From Streptomyces sp. V3I7 (lineage in GTDB: Bacteria; Actinomycetota; Actinomycetes; Streptomycetales; Streptomycetaceae): a DNA stretch of 64,000 nucleotides. The stretch is taken from positions 4,195,001-4,259,000 of the forward strand of contig NZ_JAUSZK010000001.1 of NCBI RefSeq assembly GCF_030817495.1. Reading direction: 5' to 3'. The notes beneath the pieces are model-generated. The model was not told the DNA's origin, did not search any database, and saw nothing but the letters and a program-made list of their open reading frames with translations. Numbering within the stretch: position 1 is the stretch's first letter; each line of letters opens with the position of its first letter. Of the stretch, positions 7,833 through 16,407 are shown piece after piece. The translations under genes and the position numbers were made by a program.

Positions 7833-9074
7833 GTGAACCAATTGACGTCCCGAGAGTCCGAGGTCGATCAACCCCGGGAAGCCGCGCTCCCCGGCACGCT
7901 GAGTGAGGCGCTGCTCGCCGAACTCGTGGCGTTCCGACGGGACTTGCACATGCATCCCGAACTCGGCAACCAGGAGTTCCGCACCACCGCAGCGATCAGG
8001 GCGCGGCTCGAGAAGGCCGGGCTACAGCCCCGTGTCCTCGCCACCGGAACCGGGCTCGTCTGCGACATCGGCGTGGAGGAGGGAGCCGACCCCTCCGGCC
8101 CCCTGTTCGCCCTGCGGGCCGACATCGACGGGCTGCCCATCCCGGACGCCAAGACCACCTGCCCCTACCGCTCGACCGTGCCCAACCGCGCCCACGCCTG
8201 CGGGCACGACGTCCACACCGCCGTTGTGCTGGGCGCCGGGCTCGTGCTGGCCGAGATGCACCGCGAGGGCCGGCTGCCGCGCCCGGTGCGGCTGATCTTC
8301 CAGCCCGCCGAGGAGGTGCTGCCCGGCGGCGCCACCGACGTCATCGAGTGCGGCGTGCTCGACGGGGTGGGGCGGATCGTCGCCGTGCACTGCGACCCCC
8401 GGGTGGACGCCGGCCGCATCGGTCTGCGCGCGGGGCCGATCACCAGCGCCTGCGACCGGCTGGAGGTCTCGCTGGACGGCCCCGGCGGGCACACCGCGCG
8501 GCCCCACCTGACCACGGACCTCGTCACCGCCGCCGCCCGCGTCGCCGTCGACGTCCCCGCGCTCGTCGCCCGCCGGGTGGACAGCCGCGGCGGGCTCGCG
8601 GTGACCTGGGGGCGGGTCGAGTCGGGGCACGCGCCGAACGTCATCCCGCAGCACGCCGAACTGTCCGGCACCGTGCGCTGCCTGGACCTGGACGCCTGGC
8701 GGCACGCCCCCGACCTGGTGCACGCGGCGATCGACGAGGTCGCGACCCTGCACCGGGCCAAGTCCGAGATCAACTACGTGCGCGGCGTGCCGCCCGTCGT
8801 CAACGACCCCGTGACCACCGAGCTGCTCCGGGACGCCATGATCGCGCGGCGCGGTCCGGACTCGGTCGAGGGGACCGAGCAGAGCCTGGGCGGCGAGGAC
8901 TTCTCCTGGTACCTCGAACACGTCCCCGGCGCCATGGCCCGCCTCGGCGTGCGCACCCCCGGCGAGCGCACGGTGCGCGACCTGCACCAGGGGGACTTCG
9001 ACGTCGACGAGTCCGCCATCGCGGTCGGCGTCGAGCTGTTCACCGCCGCCGCCCTGCTCGACATCCTGCTGTAG
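7833..9074 (+). CDS. M20-family amidohydrolase / metallopeptidase
   Basis: Encodes 413 residues. The M20D signature is intact: FRRDLHMHPELGNQEF, ALRADIDGLPI, ACGHDVHTAVVLGA (metal-binding Cys/His pair), RLIFQPAEEVLPGGA (catalytic Glu pair) and the late LGGEDFSWYLE. The dimerisation insert containing GPGGHTARPH is present. These enzymes hydrolyse N-acyl amino acids or related amides in the cytoplasm. The GTG at 7833 has no Shine-Dalgarno sequence and lies 7 bp after a TACCCT -10-like hexamer, suggesting leaderless expression. The neighbouring BMP lipoprotein gene has its own operator and promoter, so the amidohydrolase need not belong to the nucleoside pathway. Confidence 0.93.
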   Translation: MNQLTSRESEVDQPREAALPGTLSEALLAELVAFRRDLHMHPELGNQEFRTTAAIRARLEKAGLQPRVLATGTGLVCDIGVEEGADPSGPLFALRADIDGLPIPDAKTTCPYRSTVPNRAHACGHDVHTAVVLGAGLVLAEMHREGRLPRPVRLIFQPAEEVLPGGATDVIECGVLDGVGRIVAVHCDPRVDAGRIGLRAGPITSACDRLEVSLDGPGGHTARPHLTTDLVTAAARVAVDVPALVARRVDSRGGLAVTWGRVESGHAPNVIPQHAELSGTVRCLDLDAWRHAPDLVHAAIDEVATLHRAKSEINYVRGVPPVVNDPVTTELLRDAMIARRGPDSVEGTEQSLGGEDFSWYLEHVPGAMARLGVRTPGERTVRDLHQGDFDVDESAIAVGVELFTAAALLDILL

Positions 9075-9190
9075 CAACCGCTGCCGCCCGCCCCGGCCCG
9101 GCCTGCTGGCCCCCGGTCGGGGGAGCGGACTTGTGCACGCAGGCGGCACGAATCGATAACAGCCAGGAAAAACCCCGTTCCCCTCCCCTT

Positions 9191-9203
9191 CTACGCGCGT
9201 TAC
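9191..9203 (+). promoter_or_regulatory. Nucleoside-regulon operator, site 1 (first BMP lipoprotein)
   Basis: CTACGCGCGTTAC, a variant of the palindrome CTACGCGCGTAG found whole before deoC and the purine nucleoside phosphorylase gene. Its right edge runs into TACTGT (9201-9206), a TAnnnT -10 hexamer, so a bound repressor would block the promoter. It lies about 80 bp before the lipoprotein start. Confidence 0.7.
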
Positions 9204-9283
9204 TGTGCGCCGCATCGCCACCAGAGGCGGCACATTGAGGAAGCGGGCCGGTGACGGTGCCGTGGGGACGAAGGGGTCTTGCT

Positions 9284-10351
9284 GTGCGTCTGAACTCTCG
9301 AATGACGAGGTTCTCCCAAGTTGCGGTGGCCGTCTCGGTCCTCGCCCTCGCGGCCGCCGGTTGCGGCAAGTCCAGCAGCGAGTCCGTCGGCCAGTCCAAG
9401 GACGGCAAGTACGCGGGCAAGGGCATCGGCCTGGCGTACGACATCGGCGGCAAGGGCGATCAGTCCTTCAACGACGCCGCGTTCGCCGGCTACGACAAGG
9501 CCCGCAAGGAATTCAAGATCGGCGGCAACGACGTCTCGCCGCAGGACGGTGAGTCCAACGCGGACAAGACCCAGCGCCTGGCGACCCTCGCCAAGGCCGG
9601 CTACAACCCGGTCATCGGTGTCGGCTTCGCCTACGCCCCCGCGGTGAAGGAGGTCGCCGCCAAGTACCCGAAGGTCACCTTCGGCATCATCGACGACGAG
9701 ACCATCCAGGCGAAGAACGTCGCCGACATGGTCTTCCACGAGGAGCAGGCCTCCTACCTCGCCGGTGTCGCCGCGGCCAAGGCCTCCAAGAAGCACCACA
9801 TCGGCTTCATCGGCGGTGTGGACATCCCGCTGATCCACAAGTTCGAGGCGGGCTACGTCCAGGGCGCCCAGTCGGTCGACCCGAAGATCAAGATCGAGAA
9901 GCAGTACCTGACCGAGACCCCGCAGGAGGGCGGCTTCGCCAGCCCCGACAAGGGCGAGGCCGCGACGAACGGCCAGATCGAGTCCGGTGCCGACGTCGTC
10001 TACCACGCCGCCGGTCTCTCCGGTCAGGGCGTCATCAAGGCCGCCGCCACCCACAAGGTGTGGGCGATCGGTGTCGACTCCGACCAGTACCAGCAGGCCC
10101 CGCTGGCCAAGTACAAGAACTACATCCTCGGTTCGGCCCTGAAGAACGTCGGCGGCGCGGTGTACGACCTCGCCAAGTCCGTCGTCGACGGCAAGCCGCT
10201 CAGCGGCGAGGTGCGCGGCGACCTGAAGTCCGGCGGTGTGGGCTTCGCCGACACCAACCCGAAGTACCAGTCGATGAAGGACGTCGTCGACGCCGTCGCG
10301 AAGGCCAAGCAGGACATCATCGACGGCAAGATCACCGTCAACACCAAGTGA
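9284..10351 (+). CDS. BMP-family nucleoside-binding lipoprotein (copy 1)
   Basis: Encodes 355 residues from GTG at 9284, chosen because AAGGGG lies 7 bp upstream and the product then has a normal lipoprotein leader: positive start, hydrophobic VAVAVSVLALA and lipobox LAAAGC. The mature part is a BMP/PnrA-type solute receptor: GLAYDIGGKGDQSFNDAAF near residue 55, QDGESNADKTQRLATLAKAGYNPVIGVGFAYAPAV, and the ligand-side KHHIGFIGGVDIPLIHKFEAGYVQGA. It would be membrane-anchored and deliver nucleosides to the ABC transporter encoded downstream. A second, very similar receptor gene follows at 10593. The gene has its own operator and a hairpin after its stop. Confidence 0.93.
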   Translation: MRLNSRMTRFSQVAVAVSVLALAAAGCGKSSSESVGQSKDGKYAGKGIGLAYDIGGKGDQSFNDAAFAGYDKARKEFKIGGNDVSPQDGESNADKTQRLATLAKAGYNPVIGVGFAYAPAVKEVAAKYPKVTFGIIDDETIQAKNVADMVFHEEQASYLAGVAAAKASKKHHIGFIGGVDIPLIHKFEAGYVQGAQSVDPKIKIEKQYLTETPQEGGFASPDKGEAATNGQIESGADVVYHAAGLSGQGVIKAAATHKVWAIGVDSDQYQQAPLAKYKNYILGSALKNVGGAVYDLAKSVVDGKPLSGEVRGDLKSGGVGFADTNPKYQSMKDVVDAVAKAKQDIIDGKITVNTK

Positions 10352-10419
10352 TTCCGCGTCAGGTCCGCGTCGGATGACCTGAGGCTCCGCGCGGGCCGTT
10401 CCGGACCGCGGTCAGCCGT

Positions 10420-10448
10420 TGCGCCCCTTGCCTACCGCAAGGGGCGCA
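10420..10448 (+). terminator. Hairpin after first BMP gene
   Basis: TGCGCCCCTTG pairs perfectly with CAAGGGGCGCA around a 7-base loop, 69 bp after the stop. There is no U-run, as is common in streptomycetes. Confidence 0.65.
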
Positions 10449-10524
10449 CTGCTGTCCGTAACGGTCGCAGTGATAGTCGCCACAGACGGGTAACGGACCG
10501 GACAGAAAGGGTTTTCCGGCCCGT

Positions 10525-10537
10525 CTACGCGCGTTAC
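10525..10537 (+). promoter_or_regulatory. Nucleoside-regulon operator, site 2 (second BMP lipoprotein)
   Basis: CTACGCGCGTTAC, the same 13 bases as site 1, 56 bp before the ATG at 10593. TACGCT at 10535-10540 forms a TAnnnT -10 element overlapping its right edge, the same arrangement as site 1. Confidence 0.7.
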
Positions 10538-10592
10538 GCTGCCGCGGAACCAGCGCCTCCTCCATGGCGCTTGCACGAAGGAGTCTCGTTCC

Positions 10593-11639
10593 ATGCGCCG
10601 GGTGTCCCGACTCGCGATTGCAGGCGTTGCAACTGCAGCCCTCGCCGTCACTGTTTCCGCTTGCGGTAATTCGTCCACGTCGGCCGCGGGCGGTGGCACG
10701 TCCAAGGGCATCGGCCTGGCCTACGACGTCGGCGGCCGCGGTGACCAGTCCTTCAACGACGCGGCCTACGCCGGTCTGGAGAAGGCCGCGAAGGAGTTCG
10801 GCGTCACCGGCCGCGACCTGGAGCCGCAGGACGGCGAGTCCGACGCGGACAAGATCCAGCGCCTGGAGACCCTCGCCAAGGCCGGGAACAACCCGATCAT
10901 CGGCGTCGGCTACTCCTACGCCCCGGCCGTGAAGGAAGTCTCCGCCAAGTTCCCGGACGTCACGTTCGGCATCGTCGACGACGAGACCATCCACGCGAAG
11001 AACGTCGCCGACCTCGTCTTCCACGAGGAGCAGTCCTCGTACCTGGCCGGTGTCGCCGCCGCCAAGGCTTCCAAGAAGCACCACATCGGCTTCATCGGCG
11101 GTGTGGACATCCCGCTGATCCACAAGTTCGAGGCGGGCTACGTCCAGGGCGCCCAGTCGGTCGACCCGAAGATCAAGATCGAGAAGCAGTACCTGACCGA
11201 GACGGCCCAGGAGGGCGGCTTCGCCAGCCCCGACAAGGGCGAGGCCGCCACCAACGGCCAGATCGACGCCGGCGCGGACGTCATCTACCACGCCGCCGGT
11301 CTCTCGGGCCAGGGCGTCATCAAGTCCGCCGCCGCGCACAAGGTGTGGGCGATCGGCTGCGACTCCGACCAGTACCAGCAGCCCGCGCTGGCCAAGTACA
11401 AGAAGTACATCCTGACCTCGGCCCTGAAGAACGCCGAGGGCGCGGTCTACGAGCTGTCCAAGTCGGTCATCAAGGACAAGAAGCCGGCCACCGGCGAGAT
11501 CCGCGGCTCCCTCGCCAACGGCGGTGTCGGCCTCTCCGACGCCAACCCGGCCTTCAAGAACGACGCCGGCATCCAGGCCGCCGTGAAGAAGGCCACCGAG
11601 GGCATCGAGAACGGCAGCATCAAGGTCAAGACCTCCTGA
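10593..11639 (+). CDS. BMP-family nucleoside-binding lipoprotein (copy 2)
   Basis: Encodes 348 residues from ATG at 10593 with GAAGGAG 10 bp upstream. The leader MRRVSRLAIAGVATAALAVTVSAC ends in lipobox VSAC. The receptor domain parallels copy 1 closely (GLAYDVGGRGDQSFNDAAYAG, QDGESDADKIQRLETLAKAGNNPIIGVGYSYAPAV, KHHIGFIGGVDIPLIHK). A 134-nt stretch (11070-11203) is identical base for base to 9785-9918 in copy 1, while the leaders and C-termini differ. This suggests gene conversion or strong constraint. The role is extracellular capture of nucleosides for the ABC transporter that starts 240 bp later. A perfect 14-bp hairpin separates the two units. Confidence 0.93.
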   Translation: MRRVSRLAIAGVATAALAVTVSACGNSSTSAAGGGTSKGIGLAYDVGGRGDQSFNDAAYAGLEKAAKEFGVTGRDLEPQDGESDADKIQRLETLAKAGNNPIIGVGYSYAPAVKEVSAKFPDVTFGIVDDETIHAKNVADLVFHEEQSSYLAGVAAAKASKKHHIGFIGGVDIPLIHKFEAGYVQGAQSVDPKIKIEKQYLTETAQEGGFASPDKGEAATNGQIDAGADVIYHAAGLSGQGVIKSAAAHKVWAIGCDSDQYQQPALAKYKKYILTSALKNAEGAVYELSKSVIKDKKPATGEIRGSLANGGVGLSDANPAFKNDAGIQAAVKKATEGIENGSIKVKTS

Positions 11640-11731
11640 CCGACAGCGTCGGACGACCGGGACATCACGGTCGTAGACCTTGTTCAGGGCATGGCCAAAA
11701 GCGCGCCGTAATGGCAGCGTTGACGGCCACG

Positions 11732-11770
11732 GAACGGGGTGCGGGAAGGAAGCCGACCCGCACCCCGTTC
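11732..11770 (+). terminator. Strong hairpin between lipoprotein 2 and ABC operon
   Basis: GAACGGGGTGCGGG pairs perfectly with CCCGCACCCCGTTC (14 bp) around an 11-base loop, about 93 bp after the lipoprotein stop. It makes the following ABC operon dependent mainly on its own promoter. Confidence 0.7.
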
Positions 11771-11836
11771 GCGCGGCAGAATGCTCGGACCGGATCGAGC
11801 GCGACCCGGTTCCGGGCACTATTCACAGCAGGGGCG

Positions 11837-11848
11837 CTACGCGCATAG
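11837..11848 (+). promoter_or_regulatory. Nucleoside-regulon operator, site 3 (ABC transporter operon)
   Basis: CTACGCGCATAG, one base different from the perfect palindrome. TAGAGT at 11846-11851 (TAnnnT) overlaps its right edge as a -10 element. The site is 29 bp before the proposed start of the ATPase gene and upstream of the cdd-deoA genes of the same operon. Confidence 0.7.
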
Positions 11849-11877
11849 AGTGGCCCCTTCCCCAAGGAGAGTGCGCC

Positions 11878-13542
11878 ATCGACGCGTCCAGCAGCCCTCC
11901 GCCCACCGCTCCTTCGACCGTCGCGGTGGAGCTCGCGGGTATCACCAAGCGATTCCCCGGTGTCGTCGCCAACCACGACATCCGTCTGACCGTCCGCAAG
12001 GGCACCGTGCACGCCCTGGTCGGGGAGAACGGTGCCGGCAAGTCGACCCTGATGAAGATCCTCTACGGCATGCAGAAGCCGGACGAGGGCACCATCACGA
12101 TCGACGGCGAGCAGGTCAGCTTCCACAGCCCCGCCGACGCCATCGTCCGCGGCATCGGCATGGTCCACCAGCACTTCATGCTGGCGGACAACCTCACCGT
12201 CCTCGAGAACGTCGTGCTCGGCAGCGAGAAGCTGTACGGCATCGGCGGCGGCGCCCGCAGGAAGATCAAGGAGATCTCCGAGCGCTACGGCCTGGGCGTA
12301 CGCCCGGACGTGCTCGTGGAGGACCTCGGCGTCGCCGACCGGCAGCGCGTGGAGATCCTCAAGGTCCTCTACCGGGGCGCCCGCACCCTGATCCTCGACG
12401 AGCCGACCGCCGTCCTCGTGCCGCAGGAGGTCGACGCGCTCTTCGACAACCTGCGCGAGCTCAAGTCCGAGGGCCTGTCCGTCATCTTCATCTCGCACAA
12501 GCTGGGCGAGGTGCTGTCCGTCGCCGACGACATCACCGTCATCCGGCGCGGCACGACGGTCGGCACGGCCGTCCCCGCCGAGACGACTCCCCGTCAGCTC
12601 GCGGAGCTGATGGTCGGCAGCGAGCTGCCCACCCCGGAGACCGCCGAGTCGACGGTCACCGACCGGCCCGTCATCTCGGTGCGGAACCTGACCGTCCACG
12701 CCAGCGGCGGCGCCTCCCTCGGTGACTTCGACGAGCCGGCGGCCGGCGGCCTCACCGACTTCGCGGGCGGCGGCGAGACCAAGCGCGTCCTCGACGACGT
12801 CTCCTTCACCATCCACGCCGGCGAGGTCATGGGCATCGCGGGCGTCGAGGGCAACGGCCAGACCGAGCTCATCGACGCGCTGATCGGCGTCAAGCACGCC
12901 GACTCCGGTGTGATCGAGTTCCTCGGCGAGGACATCACCGGCTGGCCCACCCGCAAGCGCCGCGAGCAGGGCGTCGGCTACATCCCCGAGGACCGCCACC
13001 GCCAGGGCCTGCTCCTGGAATCCCCGCTGTGGGAGAACCGCATCCTCGGCCATGTCACCGAGAAGCCCAACGCCAAGGGCTTCTGGCTCGACCCCAAGAG
13101 CGCCCAGGACGACACCCGCCGGATCGTCGAGCAGTACGACGTCCGCACGCCCGGCATCGACGTCACCGCGGCCTCCCTCTCCGGCGGCAACCAGCAGAAG
13201 CTGATCGTCGGCCGCGAGATGAGCCACGACCCCAAGTTCCTGATCGCCGCCCACCCCACCCGCGGTGTGGACGTCGGCGCCCAGGCGCAGATCTGGGACC
13301 GCATCCGCGAGGCCCGCCGCGAGGGCCTGGCCGTGCTGCTGATCTCCGCCGACCTGGACGAGCTGATCGGCCTGTCCGACACCCTGCGCGTGATCTACGA
13401 CGGCAAGCTGGTCGCGGACGCCGACCCGGCCACGATCACGCCCGAGGAGCTGGGCACCGCCATGACGGGCGCCGCGTCCGGTCACCTCGAACACATAGAG
13501 ACCACCGACGAAGACGCAGGCCCGGAGGACGAGGCCCGATGA
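11878..13542 (+). CDS. Nucleoside ABC transporter ATP-binding protein (two NBDs), probable ATC start
   Basis: About 554 residues with tandem nucleotide-binding domains like sugar and nucleoside importers of the RbsA/NupO type. NBD1 has a perfect Walker A (GENGAGKST), Q-loop region HQHFML and Walker B ([11 protein letters not shown]). NBD2 has the degenerate A-loop [10 protein letters not shown], signature LSGGNQQK and [12 protein letters not shown]. The frame has no ATG, GTG or TTG at the expected place. AAGGAG at 11864-11869 is followed 8 bp later by ATC at 11878, giving [19 protein letters not shown], whereas the next in-frame GTG (11926) lacks a ribosome site. The stop overlaps the permease ATG (ATGA). 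It energises the two permeases that follow. Confidence 0.9.
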   Translation: MDASSSPPPTAPSTVAVELAGITKRFPGVVANHDIRLTVRKGTVHALVGENGAGKSTLMKILYGMQKPDEGTITIDGEQVSFHSPADAIVRGIGMVHQHFMLADNLTVLENVVLGSEKLYGIGGGARRKIKEISERYGLGVRPDVLVEDLGVADRQRVEILKVLYRGARTLILDEPTAVLVPQEVDALFDNLRELKSEGLSVIFISHKLGEVLSVADDITVIRRGTTVGTAVPAETTPRQLAELMVGSELPTPETAESTVTDRPVISVRNLTVHASGGASLGDFDEPAAGGLTDFAGGGETKRVLDDVSFTIHAGEVMGIAGVEGNGQTELIDALIGVKHADSGVIEFLGEDITGWPTRKRREQGVGYIPEDRHRQGLLLESPLWENRILGHVTEKPNAKGFWLDPKSAQDDTRRIVEQYDVRTPGIDVTAASLSGGNQQKLIVGREMSHDPKFLIAAHPTRGVDVGAQAQIWDRIREARREGLAVLLISADLDELIGLSDTLRVIYDGKLVADADPATITPEELGTAMTGAASGHLEHIETTDEDAGPEDEAR

Positions 13543-14666
13543 AGAAGTTCGACAAGGAGCGCCTGCTCCTCGGCGTGGCCGGACCGGTCATCGCCCTCCT
13601 CCTGGCGATCGCGCTGACCTCGGTCGTCCTGCTCGCCTCGGGCAAGAACCCGTTCGAGCCGTACCAGCTGATGCTCGAGCAGCTGCCGTACTCGGACATC
13701 CAGGTCCTCATCGTCAACCAGGCGTCGATGTACTACATCGCCGCCATCGCGGTCGCCCTCGGCTTCCGGATGAACCTGTTCAACATCGGCGTCGACGGCC
13801 AGTACCGGCTCGCCGCCGTGATGACCGCCGTCGTCGGTGCGCACCTCGCGCTGCCGGGCTTCCTCCAGATCCCCGTGCTCCTGCTGGTCGCCATGGCCAC
13901 CGGCGCCTTCTGGGCCGGCATCGCGGGCGTCCTGAAGATCACCCGCGGCGTCAGCGAGGTCGTCGCGACGATCATGCTCAACGCCATCGCCACCAGCGTC
14001 ATCGGCTACGTCACCCTCGCCGACGTCTGGGGCGTCCAGGTCGGCAACAACATGACGACCGGCACGATGGCCGAGTCCGGCTGGGTCCCCGGCATCAACC
14101 TCGGCTCGGACGTCGGCGAGATCTACGGCCTGGTCTTCCTCGCCGTCCTGCTCGGCGTCGCGTACTGGGTCGTCCTCAACCGCACCCGCTTCGGCTTCGA
14201 CCTGCGCGCCACCGGCGCCTCCGAGACCGCGGCCCGCGCCTCCGGCGTCAACGCCAAGCGCATGGTGCTCACCGCCATGCTGATCTCCGGCGCGGTCGCC
14301 GGGCTCTCCGGCCTGCCGCTGCTGCTCGGCGACACCCACACCTACAGCCTGAGCTTCCCGGCCGGTCTCGGCTTCACCGCCATCGGCATCGCCCTGCTCG
14401 GCCGCAACAACCCCGGCGGCATCGCGCTCGCCGCCCTGCTGTGGGCCTTCCTCGACAAGGCCTCGCCCGCCCTCGACTACGCGGTTCCGGAGCCGTACGA
14501 GAAGGAGATCGCGACGATCATGCAGGGCCTGATCGTCTTCTCCGTCGTCATCTCGTACGCCGCCGTACGCCAGTGGGGCCTGCGCCGCCAGCAGCGCCGG
14601 GTCGGCGCCGAGCTGGCCGCCGCGGCCGCCGCCCCGAACACCAAGAAGGAGGTGGCGGCGGCATGA
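13539..14666 (+). CDS. Nucleoside ABC transporter permease 1
   Basis: Encodes 375 residues, with the ATG overlapping the ATPase stop. Several hydrophobic segments span the protein, beginning with LLLGVAGPVIALLLAIALTSVVLLASG. The BPD_transp_2 signature is recognisable: FRMNLFNIGVDGQYRLAA, ITRGVSEVVATIMLNAIA and the EAA-like loop LRATGASETAARASGVNAKRMV, which contacts the ATPase. The late LGFTAIGIALLGRNNPGGIALAALLWAF is typical of the YufP/NupP branch paired with BMP receptors. It forms a heterodimer channel with the next gene product in the cytoplasmic membrane. Translationally coupled on both sides. Confidence 0.94.
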   Translation: MKKFDKERLLLGVAGPVIALLLAIALTSVVLLASGKNPFEPYQLMLEQLPYSDIQVLIVNQASMYYIAAIAVALGFRMNLFNIGVDGQYRLAAVMTAVVGAHLALPGFLQIPVLLLVAMATGAFWAGIAGVLKITRGVSEVVATIMLNAIATSVIGYVTLADVWGVQVGNNMTTGTMAESGWVPGINLGSDVGEIYGLVFLAVLLGVAYWVVLNRTRFGFDLRATGASETAARASGVNAKRMVLTAMLISGAVAGLSGLPLLLGDTHTYSLSFPAGLGFTAIGIALLGRNNPGGIALAALLWAFLDKASPALDYAVPEPYEKEIATIMQGLIVFSVVISYAAVRQWGLRRQQRRVGAELAAAAAAPNTKKEVAAA

Positions 14667-15925
14667 CCACCGCGACCGTCGCGAAGCCGAAGGCGAGCGC
14701 CCCCGCCAAGGGCCGCCGCCGCATGTCGCTCCCGGTGCTCCTGCTGATCATCGCGGGCGTCCTGGTGCTCACCTCCGCCGTCCGGCTCATCACCGGCGCC
14801 GACGGCATCACCTCCACCGGCCAGATGTCCACCGCCCTGCGCCTCGCCGTGCCGATCGGCCTCGCCGGCCTCGGCGGCCTGTGGTCCGAGCGCGCGGGCA
14901 TCGTCAACATCGGCCTCGAGGGCATGATGATCCTCGGCACCTGGTTCGGTGCCTGGGCCGGCTACCAGTGGGGCCCCTGGGCCGGTGTCGCGCTCGGCAT
15001 CATCGGCGGCGCTCTCGGCGCGCTGCTGCACGCCATCGCCACCGTGACCTTCAACGTCAACCACATCGTCTCCGGTGTGGCGCTGAACATCCTGGCGCTC
15101 GGCACGACCCGCTACCTGTCGAAGTTCACCTTCGAGAACGTCCCGCAGGGCTCCTCCAAGCAGTCCCCGCCGGTCGACTCGCTCGGCACCTTCGACATCC
15201 CCGGCCTGTCCGGCTGGCTGGAGACCCTCAACGAGAAGCACTGGTTCCTCGTCTCCGACCTCGCCGGCCTGATCGGCGGTCTGGTCACCGACCTGTCGCC
15301 GCTCACCGTCATCGCCGTCGCCCTGGTCCCGGTCAGCTGGTGGGTGCTGTGGCGCACCGCCTTCGGTCTGCGCCTGCGCTCCTGCGGCGAGAACCCGGTG
15401 GCCGCCGAGTCCCTCGGCGTCAACGTCTACAAGTACAAGTACCTCGCGGTGCTCATCTCGGGCGCCTTCGCCGGCCTCGGCGGAGCCTTCCTGTCGATCG
15501 TCGCCTCGAACGTGTACCTGGACGGCCAGACCGCCGGCCGCGGCTACATCGGCCTCGCCGCGATGATCTTCGGCAACTGGATGCCGGGCGGACTGGCGCT
15601 CGGCGCGGGCCTGTTCGGCTACACCGACAGCCTCAACCTGCGCGGCGGCACCGTGAACGTCCACGCGCTGATCCTGCTGCTCGCGATCCTGCTGGTGTTC
15701 GGCGCCGGGTACCTGCTGTGGAAGAAGAAGTACGTCAGTGCCGTGATCACGGTCGGGATCTCGGCGGCGCTCTTCCTCTGGTACCTCGGCACCAACGAGG
15801 TCCCGCGCCAGCTGGTCACCGCGACGCCGTACATCGTCACCCTGCTCGTGCTGTCGATGTCCGCGCAGTCGCTGCGGATGCCGAAGGCGGACGGCCTGCC
15901 GTACCGGAAGGGACAGGGCAAGTGA
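14663..15925 (+). CDS. Nucleoside ABC transporter permease 2
   Basis: Encodes 420 residues from ATG at 14663, overlapping the previous stop by ATGA. It carries an extended N-terminus rich in Lys/Ala/Pro and then hydrophobic helices. Signature segments are LGGLWSERAGIVNIGLEGMMILGTWFGAW, VNHIVSGVALNILALGTTRYL, the EAA-like LRSCGENPVAAESLGVNVYKYKYLAV, and GRGYIGLAAMIFGNWMPGGLALGAGLFG, all characteristic of the YufQ/NupQ-type permease. It pairs with permease 1. Its stop overlaps the GTG of the cytidine deaminase gene, tying nucleoside import directly to deamination. Confidence 0.94.
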   Translation: MTTATVAKPKASAPAKGRRRMSLPVLLLIIAGVLVLTSAVRLITGADGITSTGQMSTALRLAVPIGLAGLGGLWSERAGIVNIGLEGMMILGTWFGAWAGYQWGPWAGVALGIIGGALGALLHAIATVTFNVNHIVSGVALNILALGTTRYLSKFTFENVPQGSSKQSPPVDSLGTFDIPGLSGWLETLNEKHWFLVSDLAGLIGGLVTDLSPLTVIAVALVPVSWWVLWRTAFGLRLRSCGENPVAAESLGVNVYKYKYLAVLISGAFAGLGGAFLSIVASNVYLDGQTAGRGYIGLAAMIFGNWMPGGLALGAGLFGYTDSLNLRGGTVNVHALILLLAILLVFGAGYLLWKKKYVSAVITVGISAALFLWYLGTNEVPRQLVTATPYIVTLLVLSMSAQSLRMPKADGLPYRKGQGK

Positions 15926-16326
15926 CCACCCCAGCCGCCGGATTCGACTGGGAGACGCTGCGCGCCGTGGCGCGGGACGCCATGTCCCACGCCTACGCGC
16001 CCTACTCCGGCTACCCGGTCGGCGCCGCGGCCCTCGTCGAGGACGGGCGCACGGTCGGCGGCTGCAACGTCGAGAACGCCTCGTACGGACTCGGCCTGTG
16101 CGCCGAGTGCGGCCTCGTCTCCGAGCTCCAGCGCACCGGAGGCGGTCGGCTCACGCACTTCACCTGCGTCGACGGAACGGGCGCCCTGCTCGTGCCGTGC
16201 GGCCGGTGCCGCCAGCTGCTCTACGAGTTCGGCGGGCCGGACCTGCTCCTCGACACCCCGGCGGGCATCATGCCCCTGTCGGAGATGCTCCCCCAGGCCT
16301 TCGGCCCGGAGCATCTCACCAAGTAA
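15922..16326 (+). CDS. cdd: Cytidine deaminase
   Basis: Encodes 134 residues from GTG at 15922, overlapping the permease stop (GTGA). The zinc site of the small homotetrameric cytidine deaminases is intact: GCNVENASYGLGLCAECG carries the first Cys and the catalytic Glu, and VPCGRCRQ carries the other two Cys ligands. The substrate pocket FxxYPVGAA appears as YSGYPVGAAALV. It converts cytidine and deoxycytidine to uridine and deoxyuridine, the substrates for the phosphorylase encoded next. Length is normal for the family (about 130). Confidence 0.96.
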   Translation: MTTPAAGFDWETLRAVARDAMSHAYAPYSGYPVGAAALVEDGRTVGGCNVENASYGLGLCAECGLVSELQRTGGGRLTHFTCVDGTGALLVPCGRCRQLLYEFGGPDLLLDTPAGIMPLSEMLPQAFGPEHLTK

Positions 16327-16332
16327 CGCCCT

Positions 16333-16375
16333 GCGGCCCCTGCGGCCCGCTCACCGAGCGGATCGCAGGGGCCGC
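16333..16375 (+). terminator. Hairpin inside the operon between cdd and deoA
   Basis: GCGGCCCCTGCG pairs with CGCAGGGGCCGC (12 bp); its loop carries a smaller CCGCTCACCGAGCGG stem, and GGTTT follows. It may reduce read-through or protect the upstream mRNA. deoA has its own GGAAGGA ribosome site after it. Confidence 0.6.
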
Positions 16376-16407
16376 GGTTTCTCGATCCCCGGAAGGAAAC
16401 GCCAGCC

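Noticed and set aside
15985..16010. CTACGCGCCC-like match to the nucleoside operator inside cdd
   Set aside because: It is the codon run for HAYAPYSGY within the coding sequence, is not palindromic and has no promoter next to it.
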